NCBI RefSeq assembly: GCF_041081105.1
Contig: NZ_CP163528.1
Coordinates: 558,001 to 622,000, forward strand
DNA: 64,000 nt
Direction of reading: 5' to 3'
Origin: Promicromonospora sp. Populi
GTDB lineage: Bacteria; Actinomycetota; Actinomycetes; Actinomycetales; Cellulomonadaceae
A model generated the notes under the pieces. The model saw only the letters and a list, made by a program, of their open reading frames with translations, did not search any database and had not been told where the DNA came from. Of this stretch, positions 49,547 through 58,625 are shown in pieces. The translations under genes and the position numbers were made by a program. Numbering within the stretch: position 1 is the first letter of the stretch; each line of letters begins with the position of its first letter.

Positions 49547-50575
49547 ATGGCTCTGTCCGACTTCCCCCGCCACCAGCTGACGTTCGGGCCCAGCCCGGTC
49601 CACCCGCTGCCGCGGCTGAGCGCGCACCTCGGGCGCGCGTCGGTCTGGGCCAAGCGGGAGGACTGCAGCTCGGGCCTCGCCTACGGCGGCAACAAGACCC
49701 GCAAGCTGGAGTACATCGTCCCGGACGCCCTGGCGCAGGGCGCGGACACGCTCGTGTCGATCGGCGGGTACCAGTCCAACCACACGCGTCAGGTCGCCGC
49801 GGTGGCCGCGTCACTGGGTCTCAAGGCGGTGCTGGTGCAGGAGAACTGGGTCGACTGGCCCGACCCCCTCGCCGACCGCGTCGGCAACATCATGCTGAGC
49901 CGGATCATGGGTGCGGAGGTCCGGCTCGACCCGGCCGGCTTCGGGATCGGGTTCAAGGACTCCTGGTCCCGGGCGATCGACGACGTGAAAGAGCGCGGCG
50001 GAACGCCCTACCCGATCCCGGCGGGGGCCTCCGACCACCGGCTCGGCGGCCTCGGGTTCGCGCGCTGGGCATACGAGGTCCAGGAGCAGGAGCGCGAGCT
50101 GGGCGTCTTCTTCGACACCATCGTGGTCTGTGCCGTCACGGGCTCGACCCACGCGGGCATGATCGCCGGGTTCGCCGCGCTCGAAGAGGCCGGTGGTCGA
50201 CGGCGCCGGGTGATCGGGATCGACGCCAGCGCGAAGCTGGCGGACACCCGCGACCAGGTCGCCCGGATCGCACGCGCCACGGCGGAGCTCATCGGCGTCG
50301 AACGGCCGCTGCGCGACGACGAGATCACCGTGCTACCCGGCTGGGCCGGGGACCGGTACGGGATCCCGGTCGAGTCCACCCTCGACGCGATCCGGCTCAC
50401 CGGCGAGCTAGAGGGCGTCATCATCGACCCCGTCTACGAGGGCAAGTCGATGGCCGGGCTGATCAACCTCGTCACAAGCGGCGACATCCCCGCGGGCTCC
50501 ACCGTCCTGTACGCCCACCTGGGCGGTCAGCCGGCCCTGAACGCCTACAGCGGCCTGTTCACGCACACCCGCTAG
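49547..50575 (+). CDS. acdS: 1-aminocyclopropane-1-carboxylate deaminase
   Basis: The 342-residue PLP enzyme has the PLP lysine at K50 ([11 protein letters not shown]). The segments [11 protein letters not shown] and [15 protein letters not shown] contain the Glu and Leu that, in the Pseudomonas enzyme (E295, L322), separate true ACC deaminases from D-cysteine desulfhydrases. [10 protein letters not shown] supplies a catalytic Tyr. It converts the plant ethylene precursor ACC to 2-oxobutyrate and ammonia. GAGGAG precedes the ATG at 49547. The upstream GntR regulator takes the place of the Lrp-type AcdR known in proteobacteria. Confidence 0.92.
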   Translation: MALSDFPRHQLTFGPSPVHPLPRLSAHLGRASVWAKREDCSSGLAYGGNKTRKLEYIVPDALAQGADTLVSIGGYQSNHTRQVAAVAASLGLKAVLVQENWVDWPDPLADRVGNIMLSRIMGAEVRLDPAGFGIGFKDSWSRAIDDVKERGGTPYPIPAGASDHRLGGLGFARWAYEVQEQERELGVFFDTIVVCAVTGSTHAGMIAGFAALEEAGGRRRRVIGIDASAKLADTRDQVARIARATAELIGVERPLRDDEITVLPGWAGDRYGIPVESTLDAIRLTGELEGVIIDPVYEGKSMAGLINLVTSGDIPAGSTVLYAHLGGQPALNAYSGLFTHTR

Positions 50576-50579
50576 GAGG

Positions 50580-50897
50580 TTAGGCCTGGGGCGGGAGGGC
50601 GGCGATCATCGGGTCGTCCTTGTTGATGACGCCGATCTTCGCGGCGCCGCCCGGTGAGCCCAGGTCGTCGAAGAACTCCACGTTCGCACGGTAGTAGTCC
50701 TTCCACTCCTCCGGGACGTCGTCCTCGTAGTAGATGGCCTCCACCGGGCACACCGGCTCGCACGCACCACAGTCCACACACTCGTCCGGGTGGATGTAGA
50801 GGGAGCGGCTGCCCTCGTAGATGCAGTCCACGGGACACTCCTCGATGCATCCCCGGTCCTTGACGTCGACGCACGGCTCGGCGATCACATAGGTCAT
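50580..50897 (-). CDS. fdxA: 7Fe (3Fe-4S/4Fe-4S) ferredoxin
   Basis: The 105-residue acidic protein has cysteines C9, C17, C21 and C25 in the first half and the CVDCGACEPVCP block (C40, C43, C46, C50), the pattern of actinobacterial seven-iron ferredoxins. It carries electrons to oxidoreductases such as P450s. It is convergent with acdS with a 4-bp gap. Confidence 0.95.
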   Translation of the reverse strand: MTYVIAEPCVDVKDRGCIEECPVDCIYEGSRSLYIHPDECVDCGACEPVCPVEAIYYEDDVPEEWKDYYRANVEFFDDLGSPGGAAKIGVINKDDPMIAALPPQA

Positions 50898-50937
50898 GGC
50901 TGGAGGCTACGACCTCAAGTCATGTTGAGATCAAGCC

Positions 50938-51732
50938 TCAGGGGACTATCGAGTCCACGTAGCCGCCGTCGACGCGCACGGCCGCTCCCGTTGTCGCCGA
51001 GGCGAGCGGCGAGCTGAGGTACGCGACCAGGTTCGCGATCTCCTCCGGCTCGATCAGCCGCTGGATCAGCGACTGCGGGCGGTGCAGCTTCATGAACTCG
51101 CGCTGTGCCTCGTCCCAGGGCAGCGCCGGGTCGACGAGCTCGTAGACGAACTTCTCGACACCGCCGGTGTGGGTCGGACCGGCGATGACGGAGTTGACCG
51201 TCACGCCGGTGCCCGCGGCCTCCTTCGCAAAACCGCGTGATACCCCGAGCAGCGCGGTCTTCGAGACGCCGTAGTGAATCATCTCGGCGGGGATCACGAT
51301 GGCGGAGTCGCTCGCGATGTTGAGCACGCGGCCCCAGCCGCGCGCCGTCATACCCGGCAGGGTGGAGCGGATGAGGCGGACGGCGGTCAGTACGTTGACC
51401 TCGAAGTACCGCCGCCATTCGTCGTCGTCGATCTCGAGCGGCGGCACGGCGCCGAAGATGCCCAGGTTGTTGACCAGGATGTCGACGTCGCCGGTGGCGC
51501 CGAGCACCTCTTCGGTGCCCGCGGCGTTGGTGACGTCGCCGGCCGCTGCGACCAGCTCGCGGTCGGCGGACTCCGTGCGGAGCTCGTCGATCGTCGTCGC
51601 GACCCCTTCGGCGCGCCGCCCGTTGACGGCCACCCGGGCGCCCGCGTCGGCGAGCGTCGCGGCGATCGCTCGGCCGATGCCCTGGGTCGATCCGGTCACC
51701 AGCGCGGTCTTGCCGGTCAGGTCGATGCGCAT
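50938..51732 (-). CDS. Short-chain dehydrogenase/reductase
   Basis: The 264-residue SDR has the cofactor loop VTGSTQGIGRAIA, NNLG near residue 90, catalytic Ser in IASDSAIVI and YxxxK in IHYGVSKTALLG. The C-terminal VRVDGGYVDS matches classical SDRs. Asn-Gly-Arg-Arg after the second strand (VNGRR) suggests NADP. The ATG at 51732 has GGGGGA upstream, preferred to one four codons earlier. Substrate unknown. It lies 40 bp downstream-to-upstream of the ferredoxin gene on the same strand, so both may share a transcript. Confidence 0.92.
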   Translation of the reverse strand: MRIDLTGKTALVTGSTQGIGRAIAATLADAGARVAVNGRRAEGVATTIDELRTESADRELVAAAGDVTNAAGTEEVLGATGDVDILVNNLGIFGAVPPLEIDDDEWRRYFEVNVLTAVRLIRSTLPGMTARGWGRVLNIASDSAIVIPAEMIHYGVSKTALLGVSRGFAKEAAGTGVTVNSVIAGPTHTGGVEKFVYELVDPALPWDEAQREFMKLHRPQSLIQRLIEPEEIANLVAYLSSPLASATTGAAVRVDGGYVDSIVP

Positions 51733-51819
51733 AACGTCCCCCATTGCTGTCTCAGGTGTGGCTGTCTCGCACTCGCGAAAAGTGCACCGGCTCCACCGTA
51801 GGCGACGGTGCTGCCTGCC

Positions 51820-53811
51820 CTATTTCTCCTCGGTGCGGGTCCAACGCTCCCAGAGCCACAGGATGAAGACGATCAGTAGAAAAGCGGGAATCCCCGCGAT
51901 GCCGAGCCTGGCGAGCCAGCTCGTCAGCTCGGCGCCGATGCCTGGCCTTGCGCCGTCGGCGGTCGCGGGCCCGTCGCTGCCGGCACTCTCGTCCCCACCT
52001 GAGCTGTCTCCGTTCCCGCTGGTTCCTTCCCCGTTCGGGCTGTCCCCGTCGGTGCCGTCGCCGGTGCTCTCGCCGTCTCCGCTGGTGTTGTCTCCGCTGG
52101 TGCCGGACTGGTTGTCTCCCTGGCCGGCGTCTGCGGGGTCGGTTCCAGATTGTGTGTCTGATCCGGTGCTCTCCTCGGAGGTGCTGTCCGGGAGATCGAG
52201 CCAGTCGAGCCAGGGCGCCACCGTATCGCCGAAGGCGGTGCCGGAGCCCGGCACGTCGGCGGTGCCCGAGTCCTCGCCGGTGCCGCCGTCTGCGCTCGCG
52301 CCGCCCGCGTTCTCGCTATCTCCGCTCGTGCCGGACTGGCTGTCTCCCTGACCGCCGTCTGCGGAGTCGGTTCCGGACGGTGTGTCTGATCCGGTGCCCT
52401 CCTCGGAGGTGCTGCCCGGGAGATCGAGCCAGTCGAGCCAGGGCGCCACCGCATCGCCGAAGTCGGAGCCCGGGTCGTCGGCCGTGCCGGACTCATCGCC
52501 GGTGCCGTCGTTGTTCCCGCCCTCGCCGGGTGTGCCGTCGCCTGGATCCCCGGCCCCGCTGCTCGCTCCGCCGTCGGCACCGCCGCCGTCCGTGTCGCCG
52601 CTTCCCGCGTCACCGGTCCCCGCGCCGCCAGTGCCGCCCGCACCTTCGCCGCCGTCCGCACTGCCGCCCTCACCTGCACCGCCGTCCGCACTGCCGCCCT
52701 CACCTGCACCGCCGTCGTCGCCCGCATCGGCACCGCCTCCACCAGCGCCGCCTCCGGCGGCGTCACCGCCCGCGCCAGCATCGTCCGCACCACCGCCTTC
52801 CGCGCCACCGCCCGCACCGGCACCGCCACCACCCGCACCACCACCACCCGCACCACCGCCACCACCGGCGCCTTCACCCGCACCCGGGTTCGCGCCGGAC
52901 TCGGCGGCAGGGGGTTCGGCGGCCTGGTTCGCGACCAGCGCCGCTGCGCCGCCCCCGAGGGCGAGCGCGGCGACGACGCCCGCCGCGATGGCGGCCTCCT
53001 TCTTCCCGAAGGGCGGTTTCGGCGCACCCGCCGCGCCTGCACCCGCCGCGCCTGCGCCGGCCCCGGCGGCACCGGCCGCGATCCCAGCACCCAGTGCCCC
53101 CGTGGCGATGGCTCCGGCGATGAAGGTCTGGCCGTAATCGCGCAGCATCCACGACACCTCCCGCACGTCGAGGAACGCGCGAGTGCATTCGGCGCAGCCG
53201 TCCATGTGCGCCTCCACCTTGGCTCGGCGGCGGGGGAGGAGCCGGTCTTTGAGGTAGTCGTGCATGGCGGCGCGGGTGGTGCGGCATTCGGGTTCGTTGA
53301 CTTCGCGGGCGTGGGCGGCGGCGAAGGCGCCGGCGAGGCGTTCTTCGGCGCGGCGTAGGCGCATGGTGACGGCGTGGGGGCGGACGCCGAGGTTGGTGGC
53401 GATGTCGGTGACGGCGCGGTCGTGGACGTGGCGGTCCAGGAGGATTTCGCGGTCTTCGGGGCCGAGGTCGGATAGTGCGGTGCGGAGCATGGCGACGTCG
53501 GCTTGGCGTTCGGCGTCGAGTTCTGCTCCGGCGACGGGGGGTGTGAGTCCGGCGAGGGTGTCGTCTTCGACGGGGTGGGCTCGGCCGGCTTCGCGGGTCA
53601 TGCTGATGGCTTCGTTGAGGGCTGCGCGGCGCCAGTAGGGTGCGGGGTCGTCGATGGTGGTGCCGGTGGCGACCAGGCGGACCATTTTTTCCAGGGCGCG
53701 GCTGGTGGCTTCTTCGGCGTCGATGCCGGGTACGCGGGCTGCGACGGAGCGCATGACGTTGGCGCGGTGCACGACCCAGTCGTCGATCCGCAGGTCACCA
53801 GTCGCAGTCAT
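51820..53811 (-). CDS. ECF sigma factor fused to zinc-finger anti-sigma domain and low-complexity membrane stalk
   Basis: The 663-residue protein combines a sigma-70 region 2 (about 15-75) and region 4 (about 110-162, LGPEDREILLDRHVHDRAV and LGVRPHAVTMRLRRAEERL). Next is a zinc-finger with C176 and H202-x3-C206-x2-C209, then a hydrophobic Ala/Gly segment (271-296), a Gly/Ser/Asp/Thr-rich stretch (297-630) with two copies of an APWLDWLDLP module at 456-465 and 532-541, and a C-terminal membrane helix (635-654). CGGGAGGGGG precedes the ATG at 53811. It resembles described ECF groups carrying their own membrane-anchored anti-sigma. Function inferred: surface-signal-responsive sigma factor. Confidence 0.88.
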   Translation of the reverse strand: MTATGDLRIDDWVVHRANVMRSVAARVPGIDAEEATSRALEKMVRLVATGTTIDDPAPYWRRAALNEAISMTREAGRAHPVEDDTLAGLTPPVAGAELDAERQADVAMLRTALSDLGPEDREILLDRHVHDRAVTDIATNLGVRPHAVTMRLRRAEERLAGAFAAAHAREVNEPECRTTRAAMHDYLKDRLLPRRRAKVEAHMDGCAECTRAFLDVREVSWMLRDYGQTFIAGAIATGALGAGIAAGAAGAGAGAAGAGAAGAPKPPFGKKEAAIAAGVVAALALGGGAAALVANQAAEPPAAESGANPGAGEGAGGGGGAGGGGAGGGGAGAGGGAEGGGADDAGAGGDAAGGGAGGGGADAGDDGGAGEGGSADGGAGEGGSADGGEGAGGTGGAGTGDAGSGDTDGGGADGGASSGAGDPGDGTPGEGGNNDGTGDESGTADDPGSDFGDAVAPWLDWLDLPGSTSEEGTGSDTPSGTDSADGGQGDSQSGTSGDSENAGGASADGGTGEDSGTADVPGSGTAFGDTVAPWLDWLDLPDSTSEESTGSDTQSGTDPADAGQGDNQSGTSGDNTSGDGESTGDGTDGDSPNGEGTSGNGDSSGGDESAGSDGPATADGARPGIGAELTSWLARLGIAGIPAFLLIVFILWLWERWTRTEEK

Positions 53812-53902
53812 GCCGGTTTGCCCCCTCCCGGTCGGCGATAATTCCACCGTGGTCCGAGGGCCGCGCGACGAAGCGCAGGATGTGCGCTGACGCACGATTG
53901 GT

Positions 53903-53930
53903 CGGCTATCGGCTATCGGCTATCGGCTAT
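53903..53930. repeat. Four tandem copies of a 7-bp unit
   Basis: CGGCTAT is repeated four times exactly and followed by a partial fifth (CGG). It lies about 90 bp upstream of the sigma-fusion start, in the 178-bp gap before the DinB-like gene. A phase-variable promoter spacer is possible but it may be neutral slippage. Confidence 0.85.
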
Positions 53931-53989
53931 CGGCCGCCGCAGCGATCCCCGGCGGCAGCGCCGGGGCCGCGGTACTCAGCGGGCGTCGG

Positions 53990-54508
53990 TCAAGCTGACC
54001 GGCGTCGCAGCGCGAGGCCCCGGACGTACGCGGCCTGGCCGGCGTGCTGCATGTCGTCGTTGACGACGCTGATCAGCCGCACACCGAGTGTGACCGGCGG
54101 GTTCCACGACTCGTCGACGATGCCAGCGAGGTCGTCGTCGGACAGGCGGGCCAGGTACCGCACCGTCTGGTCGTGCACGGCGTCGTGGTACCCCGTGAGC
54201 AGGTCGGCGGACGCCACGCGGACGGCGGCGACGTCGTCTGCGTCATGCCCGTAGCCCGTGTCCTCCGCCGGGAAGGGCAGGCCGAACCTGCGGTCCCAGC
54301 CGTCGTCGGACCAGACCTGGCTGGTGCCCGCGGCGTCGGCGATGTGGTCGTCCTGGACCCGGGTCAGGTGCCAGAGGAGCCACGCGATCGAGTTCGCGCC
54401 GTCGTCGACCCGGAATTCGAGCTCGTCCACGGTCAACCCCGTGACCGAGCCGTGCACCGCCTTCTGGATCCGGCCGAACGCGTCCACCAGCAGATCCGTA
54501 GCACGCAT
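53990..54508 (-). CDS. DinB/DUF664 family protein
   Basis: The 172-residue protein is a DinB-like four-helix bundle. Metal-ligand histidines are visible in AWLLWHLTRVQDDH, in TGYHDAVHDQT and in NDDMQHAGQAAYV, giving the typical three-His site. Related proteins are thiol-dependent (mycothiol or bacillithiol) transferases, or of unknown function. GAAGGGA precedes the ATG at 54508. It is 63 bp from the response-regulator gene on the same strand. Confidence 0.88.
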   Translation of the reverse strand: MRATDLLVDAFGRIQKAVHGSVTGLTVDELEFRVDDGANSIAWLLWHLTRVQDDHIADAAGTSQVWSDDGWDRRFGLPFPAEDTGYGHDADDVAAVRVASADLLTGYHDAVHDQTVRYLARLSDDDLAGIVDESWNPPVTLGVRLISVVNDDMQHAGQAAYVRGLALRRRSA

Positions 54509-54571
54509 GAGTCGTCCCTTCGAGGCTCGACGTCCCGTCTGGTTGCCACGATGCCACAAGCGGGAGACGGG

Positions 54572-55240
54572 CTAACGCTCCCGGGGCTGGACCAGGCCGT
54601 TCTCGTACGCCGCGATGACAAGCTGCGCCCGATCGTGGGCGTTCAGCTTGGTCATGATGCGGTTGACGTGGGTCTTGGCCGTGTGCGGCGAGATGGCCAG
54701 CAGCTCGGCGATGTCGCCGTTGGACCGGCCCGTGCCCACGAGCGCGAGCACCTCGGACTCCCGTTCGGTCAGGTCGTCCAGCTCGCGCGGCGGCTCGCTG
54801 GTGTACAGCCGGGACGAGTGCACGTACCGGTCGATCAGGGCGCGGGTCGCGGTGGGGGACAGGAGCGCGTCGCCCCGGTGGACCGCTCGGATCGCGGCGG
54901 CGATCTCCTCGCGCTCCGCTCCCTTGCCGATGAACCCGCTCGCGCCCGCGCGCAGGGCATTGACGATGTACTCGTCCTCCTCGAAGGTCGTCAGCACCAG
55001 GACCCGCACGGCGGACAGGTCCGCGTCCGCGCAGATCTCGTGGGTCGCGGCGATGCCGTCCATGCCGGGCATCCGGATGTCCATCAGGACGAGGTCGGGA
55101 CGGCGTTCGCGCGCCAGCGCTACGGCCTGGTGCCCGTCGGCCGCCTCCCCGGCGATGGTGAGGTCGCCGCTGTGCGTGATGAGGTCGGAGATCGCCGAAC
55201 GGATGAGCGCCTGGTCGTCCGCGATGAGGACCGAGATCAT
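54572..55240 (-). CDS. NarL/LuxR-type response regulator
   Basis: The 222-residue protein has a receiver domain with phospho-acceptor Asp in LVLMDIRMPGMDGI, Asp pair DDQ near the N terminus, and Lys-type signalling region, followed by a LuxR HTH (LTERESEVLALVGTGRSNGDIAELLAI region, about 150-205). The VRVLVLTTFEEDEYI segment is typical of the NarL family. It overlaps the histidine kinase gene by 4 bp and probably controls the divergent ABC exporter. Confidence 0.94.
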   Translation of the reverse strand: MISVLIADDQALIRSAISDLITHSGDLTIAGEAADGHQAVALARERRPDLVLMDIRMPGMDGIAATHEICADADLSAVRVLVLTTFEEDEYIVNALRAGASGFIGKGAEREEIAAAIRAVHRGDALLSPTATRALIDRYVHSSRLYTSEPPRELDDLTERESEVLALVGTGRSNGDIAELLAISPHTAKTHVNRIMTKLNAHDRAQLVIAAYENGLVQPRER

Positions 55241-56454
55241 GAACGTTCTCCAGCAAAGGTCGGGCCGGGTGCGGGCGGGTCGACGTCGGGCTGCCGCGGG
55301 TCGGTCGGCAGGTCGACGGCGAGCTCCCAGGCGCTCAGCCCGGTCCGCCCGTGGCTGAGCGTGCCCCGCACCGACTCGACGCGCTCACGCGCCCCGACGA
55401 GGCCGTGCCCGGCTCCAGCCCCGGCGCCGTCCGCCGTCGGGCCGGGATGGGCGGGAGGCACGGGATTGCTCACCGTGATGTGCAGGCTGCCCGGCAGGTA
55501 CTCGACGACGACGTGCGCACGGTGCTCGGTGCCGTGCTTGTGGGCGTTCGTGAGGGCCTCCTGGATGACACGCACCGCGACGACGTCGACGGCCGCGGGC
55601 AGCTCGCGGGCGTCGCCGATCCGGCGCACCGTCACGTCCAGGCCGTGCCCGCGGAACTCCCGCAGGATGTCGTCGAGCTGGGCCAGGCGGACCGGCCCGG
55701 TGCCCGACGAGCCCGGGTCACGCAGCGTGGCCAGCAGGTCCCCGATCTGCGCGAGCACGGTCCTGGAGGCGCCGCGGATGACGGCCAGCGAGTGCTCGGC
55801 GTCGTCCGGCCGGTCGCGCAGCGCGGAGGTCGCGACCCCGGCATGCAGGTTGATGACGGCGATCTGGTGCGCGACGGCGTCGTGCAGGTCGCGGGCGATC
55901 CCGAGCCGGTCCTCCGCGACCCGCTGGTGGGCGAGGGCCTCCCGGGTCGCCTCCGCGCGCTCGGCGCGTTCGGTGATGGCCAGGAACTGCTCACGCTGCA
56001 CCCGGACCAGGTCGCCCAGCGCACCGAAGAGCAGGATGAGGAGCAGGAACTGGATGGCGCCGCGGCCGACGGCGACCAGCCCCGCGGCGCTCAGGAGGGT
56101 GGCGGCCGCCAGGACCACCCATACGGCCAGCCGGCGGGTCAGCAGGCGGCTCGCGGTGAACACGGCGATCGCGGCCGCCAGCACGATCCCGGGGTTGAAC
56201 AGCCCGAGCGGAACGCTCAGCCAGACCACGCCGACCAGCGCCGCGAGCGTCGGGACCGGTAGCCGGCGGCGCAGCAGGAGCAGGGCGGCTGCGACAACCG
56301 CGATGGCGACGACGTCGCCTCGCCAATCTGGGGCCGTGTCCTCGGTGATCGGGACCGGGGCGGCGCTCACCACGAAGAACGACGCGATGACGTGGCCGAC
56401 CCACGCGGGAGCCCGGCGCAGAGGGCCGAACCGCATCTCTTCGCGCTGTGGCAT
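55237..56454 (-). CDS. Membrane histidine kinase (HisKA_3 type)
   Basis: The 405-residue protein has about five N-terminal membrane segments (about 20-140) and a cytoplasmic HisKA_3 dimerisation domain with phospho-acceptor His in IARDLHDAVAHQIAVINLH. The HATPase_c domain has VRVIQEALTNAHKHG and a GHGLVGARERV glycine box. The short extracytoplasmic loops mean it senses membrane or intramembrane cues, as in exporter-linked NarL systems. AGGGGGA precedes the ATG at 56454. It is divergent from the MacB-type operon across 195 bp. Confidence 0.93.
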   Translation of the reverse strand: MPQREEMRFGPLRRAPAWVGHVIASFFVVSAAPVPITEDTAPDWRGDVVAIAVVAAALLLLRRRLPVPTLAALVGVVWLSVPLGLFNPGIVLAAAIAVFTASRLLTRRLAVWVVLAAATLLSAAGLVAVGRGAIQFLLLILLFGALGDLVRVQREQFLAITERAERAEATREALAHQRVAEDRLGIARDLHDAVAHQIAVINLHAGVATSALRDRPDDAEHSLAVIRGASRTVLAQIGDLLATLRDPGSSGTGPVRLAQLDDILREFRGHGLDVTVRRIGDARELPAAVDVVAVRVIQEALTNAHKHGTEHRAHVVVEYLPGSLHITVSNPVPPAHPGPTADGAGAGAGHGLVGARERVESVRGTLSHGRTGLSAWELAVDLPTDPRQPDVDPPAPGPTFAGERS

Positions 56455-56649
56455 GAATTCCCCCTGTCCGTCGTTGGCGCTGCGCCAAGCATCTCGCACG
56501 CGCTACCCCCGCGCGTCCGGCACCGGCGGTATCCCGATGTACTACCAGCGCGGTACCCAAGAGTCATCGCTGGGACGACTCGCTCGGGCACCAAGTGGAA
56601 GAGGGTTGATCACGTCAACATCTTCGGCAACACGAGAGAGGCGGCCGAC

Positions 56650-57345
56650 GTGGCTTCCCCATTGCTCTCCGTCAGCAACCTGCACAAGACCTACGGGTCC
56701 GGCTCGAGCGCCTTCGAGGCGCTCAAGGGCCTGGACCTGGACATCGCCGAGGGCGAGTCCATCGCGATCATCGGCAAGAGCGGCTCGGGCAAGTCGACCC
56801 TGATGCACCTGCTCGCCCTGCTCGACCGGCCGACGTCGGGGACCATCACCCTGGACGGGACCGACACGTCGCGCCTCTCGGCCAAGCAGCTCAACCACAC
56901 GCGCAACAGCGCCTTCGGGTTCGTCTTCCAGCAGTTCTTCCTCAACGCGCAGGCCAGCGTCCTGGACAACGTGACGCTCCCGCTGAAGATCGCCGGGGTC
57001 TCGCGCCGCGAGCGCCACGCCCGCGGGATGGCGGCCCTCGCCCAGCTCGAGCTCGACGACAAGGCGGGCAACAAGGCCAACGACCTGTCCGGCGGGCAGA
57101 AGCAGCGTGTGGTCATCGCGCGGGCGCTGATCAACCAGCCGCGCGTGATCTTCGCCGACGAGCCGACCGGAAACCTGGACACGGCCACGGGGGCGGTCGT
57201 GGAGGACATCCTCTTCGACCTCAACCGGCGCCAGGGCATCAACCTGGTCGTCGTCACGCACGACGAGGACCTCGCGTCCCGGTGCGACCGCAGCATCTAC
57301 ATCCGCGACGGCCTGATCGCCGCGCCGGCGGGGGTGGCGGCATGA
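56650..57345 (+). CDS. MacB/LolD-type ABC transporter ATP-binding protein
   Basis: The 231-residue ATPase has Walker A GKSGSGKST, Q-loop FGFVFQQFF, signature LSGGQKQRVVIARAL, Walker B VIFADEPTGNLD and switch His in VVVTHDEDLA. The DEPTGNLD box is diagnostic of MacB/LolD/FtsE-type ATPases that drive mechanotransmission exporters. The start is GTG at 56650 with GAGAGAGG upstream. It overlaps the permease gene by 4 bp. Confidence 0.93.
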   Translation: MASPLLSVSNLHKTYGSGSSAFEALKGLDLDIAEGESIAIIGKSGSGKSTLMHLLALLDRPTSGTITLDGTDTSRLSAKQLNHTRNSAFGFVFQQFFLNAQASVLDNVTLPLKIAGVSRRERHARGMAALAQLELDDKAGNKANDLSGGQKQRVVIARALINQPRVIFADEPTGNLDTATGAVVEDILFDLNRRQGINLVVVTHDEDLASRCDRSIYIRDGLIAAPAGVAA

Positions 57346-58625
57346 AGACCCTCGACATCGTCACCACCGCCTTCCGCAATGCCTTCCGGTCCAAGCTGCG
57401 CACCAGCCTGACCGTGCTGGCCATCTTCATCGGTGCCTTCACGCTGTCCCTGACCAACGGCCTGGGCACTGGCATCAACCAGTACATCGACGACACGGTC
57501 GCCACTGTCGGCGTCGACGACGTCATGACCGTGACCAAGACGAGCGAGACCGCGCCCACCGACGGCGGCCCCGCCGAGTACGACCCCAACCAGATCGAGG
57601 CCGACGGCCCGCCCGGGACGACGGCGACGGCCCTGACCGATGACGACATCGACACGATCGCGGGCATCGACGGCGTCGAGAGCATCGAGCCGGTCAAGAA
57701 CATCACCACCGACTACGTCCAGTACGACGACGGGGACCGCTACCAGCTCACGATCTCCCAGTTCGTCCCCGGGATGCAGTCCGAGCTCGCCGCCGGCCAG
57801 CAGGTCGACCTCGACGCCGCTGACCCCGAGCTTGTGCTGCCCGAGAGCTATCTCGAACCGCTGGAGCTCGGCTCCGCAGCCGACGCCGTGGGGCAGACGG
57901 TAGTGCTGGCCGTCACCGACGCCACCGGAACACAGGTGACTACCGACGCGACCATCGTCGGTGTCGCCGAGCCCGGCGTGATCGGCATGGGCGGCGCGAT
58001 CCCGAACGACACCCTCACCGAGACGCTCTACGACCTGCAGACCACGGGGGCACCCGAGGCGGAGTCCACGCGCTACGCGCAGGCGTCGGTGACGTTCGAC
58101 GCCACAGCAGGCGAGGAGGCGACCCAGGCCCTGAGCGACCGGCTGGAGGACGCCGGCTTCACCGCCAGCACGCTGGAGGACCAGCTCGGTACCCTCACCG
58201 CGGTCATCGACGGCATCGTGCTGGTCCTGAACGGTTTCGCGGTGATCGCGCTGATCGCGGCCGGCATCGGGATAGTCAACACGCTCTTCATGGCAGTCCA
58301 GGAACGTACGCGTGAGGTCGGGCTCATGAAGGCGATGGGGCTGTCCAGCGGCCGCGTCTTCTCCCTGTTCAGCATCGAGGCGGTGGTCATCGGCCTGGTG
58401 GGCAGCGCCCTGGGCGTGCTTGGTGCGATCGGCGTCGGGCAGCTGGTCAGCGGGTTCGCCGGGGATCTTCTGGCGGACCTCCCGGGACTGACGCTCATCG
58501 CCTTCGACCCGGTCACGATCGCCACGGTAGTGCTGGGTGTCATGGCCATCGCCTTCCTCGCCGGCACGCTGCCCGCGCTACGTGCGGCCCGCCAAGACCC
58601 GATCTCGTCGCTCCGTTACGAGTGA
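57342..58625 (+). CDS. MacB-type ABC permease (FtsX domain)
   Basis: The 427-residue protein has an N-terminal membrane helix (about 22-40), a large extracytoplasmic MacB_PCD-like domain (about 45-285), and three C-terminal FtsX helices from about residue 290, ending with ALRAARQDPISSLRYE. The loop VQERTREVGLMKAMGLSS is the coupling-helix signature. It probably exports a peptide, antibiotic or lipid, or reports on envelope stress to the divergent two-component system. GTGA at 58622 couples the next gene. Confidence 0.92.
   Translation: MKTLDIVTTAFRNAFRSKLRTSLTVLAIFIGAFTLSLTNGLGTGINQYIDDTVATVGVDDVMTVTKTSETAPTDGGPAEYDPNQIEADGPPGTTATALTDDDIDTIAGIDGVESIEPVKNITTDYVQYDDGDRYQLTISQFVPGMQSELAAGQQVDLDAADPELVLPESYLEPLELGSAADAVGQTVVLAVTDATGTQVTTDATIVGVAEPGVIGMGGAIPNDTLTETLYDLQTTGAPEAESTRYAQASVTFDATAGEEATQALSDRLEDAGFTASTLEDQLGTLTAVIDGIVLVLNGFAVIALIAAGIGIVNTLFMAVQERTREVGLMKAMGLSSGRVFSLFSIEAVVIGLVGSALGVLGAIGVGQLVSGFAGDLLADLPGLTLIAFDPVTIATVVLGVMAIAFLAGTLPALRAARQDPISSLRYE

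Noticed and set aside
51948..53137. Pro/Ser- and Arg-rich plus-strand frames opposite the sigma fusion stalk
   Set aside because: They are complements of Gly/Ser/Asp repeats and carry no independent start context or domain.
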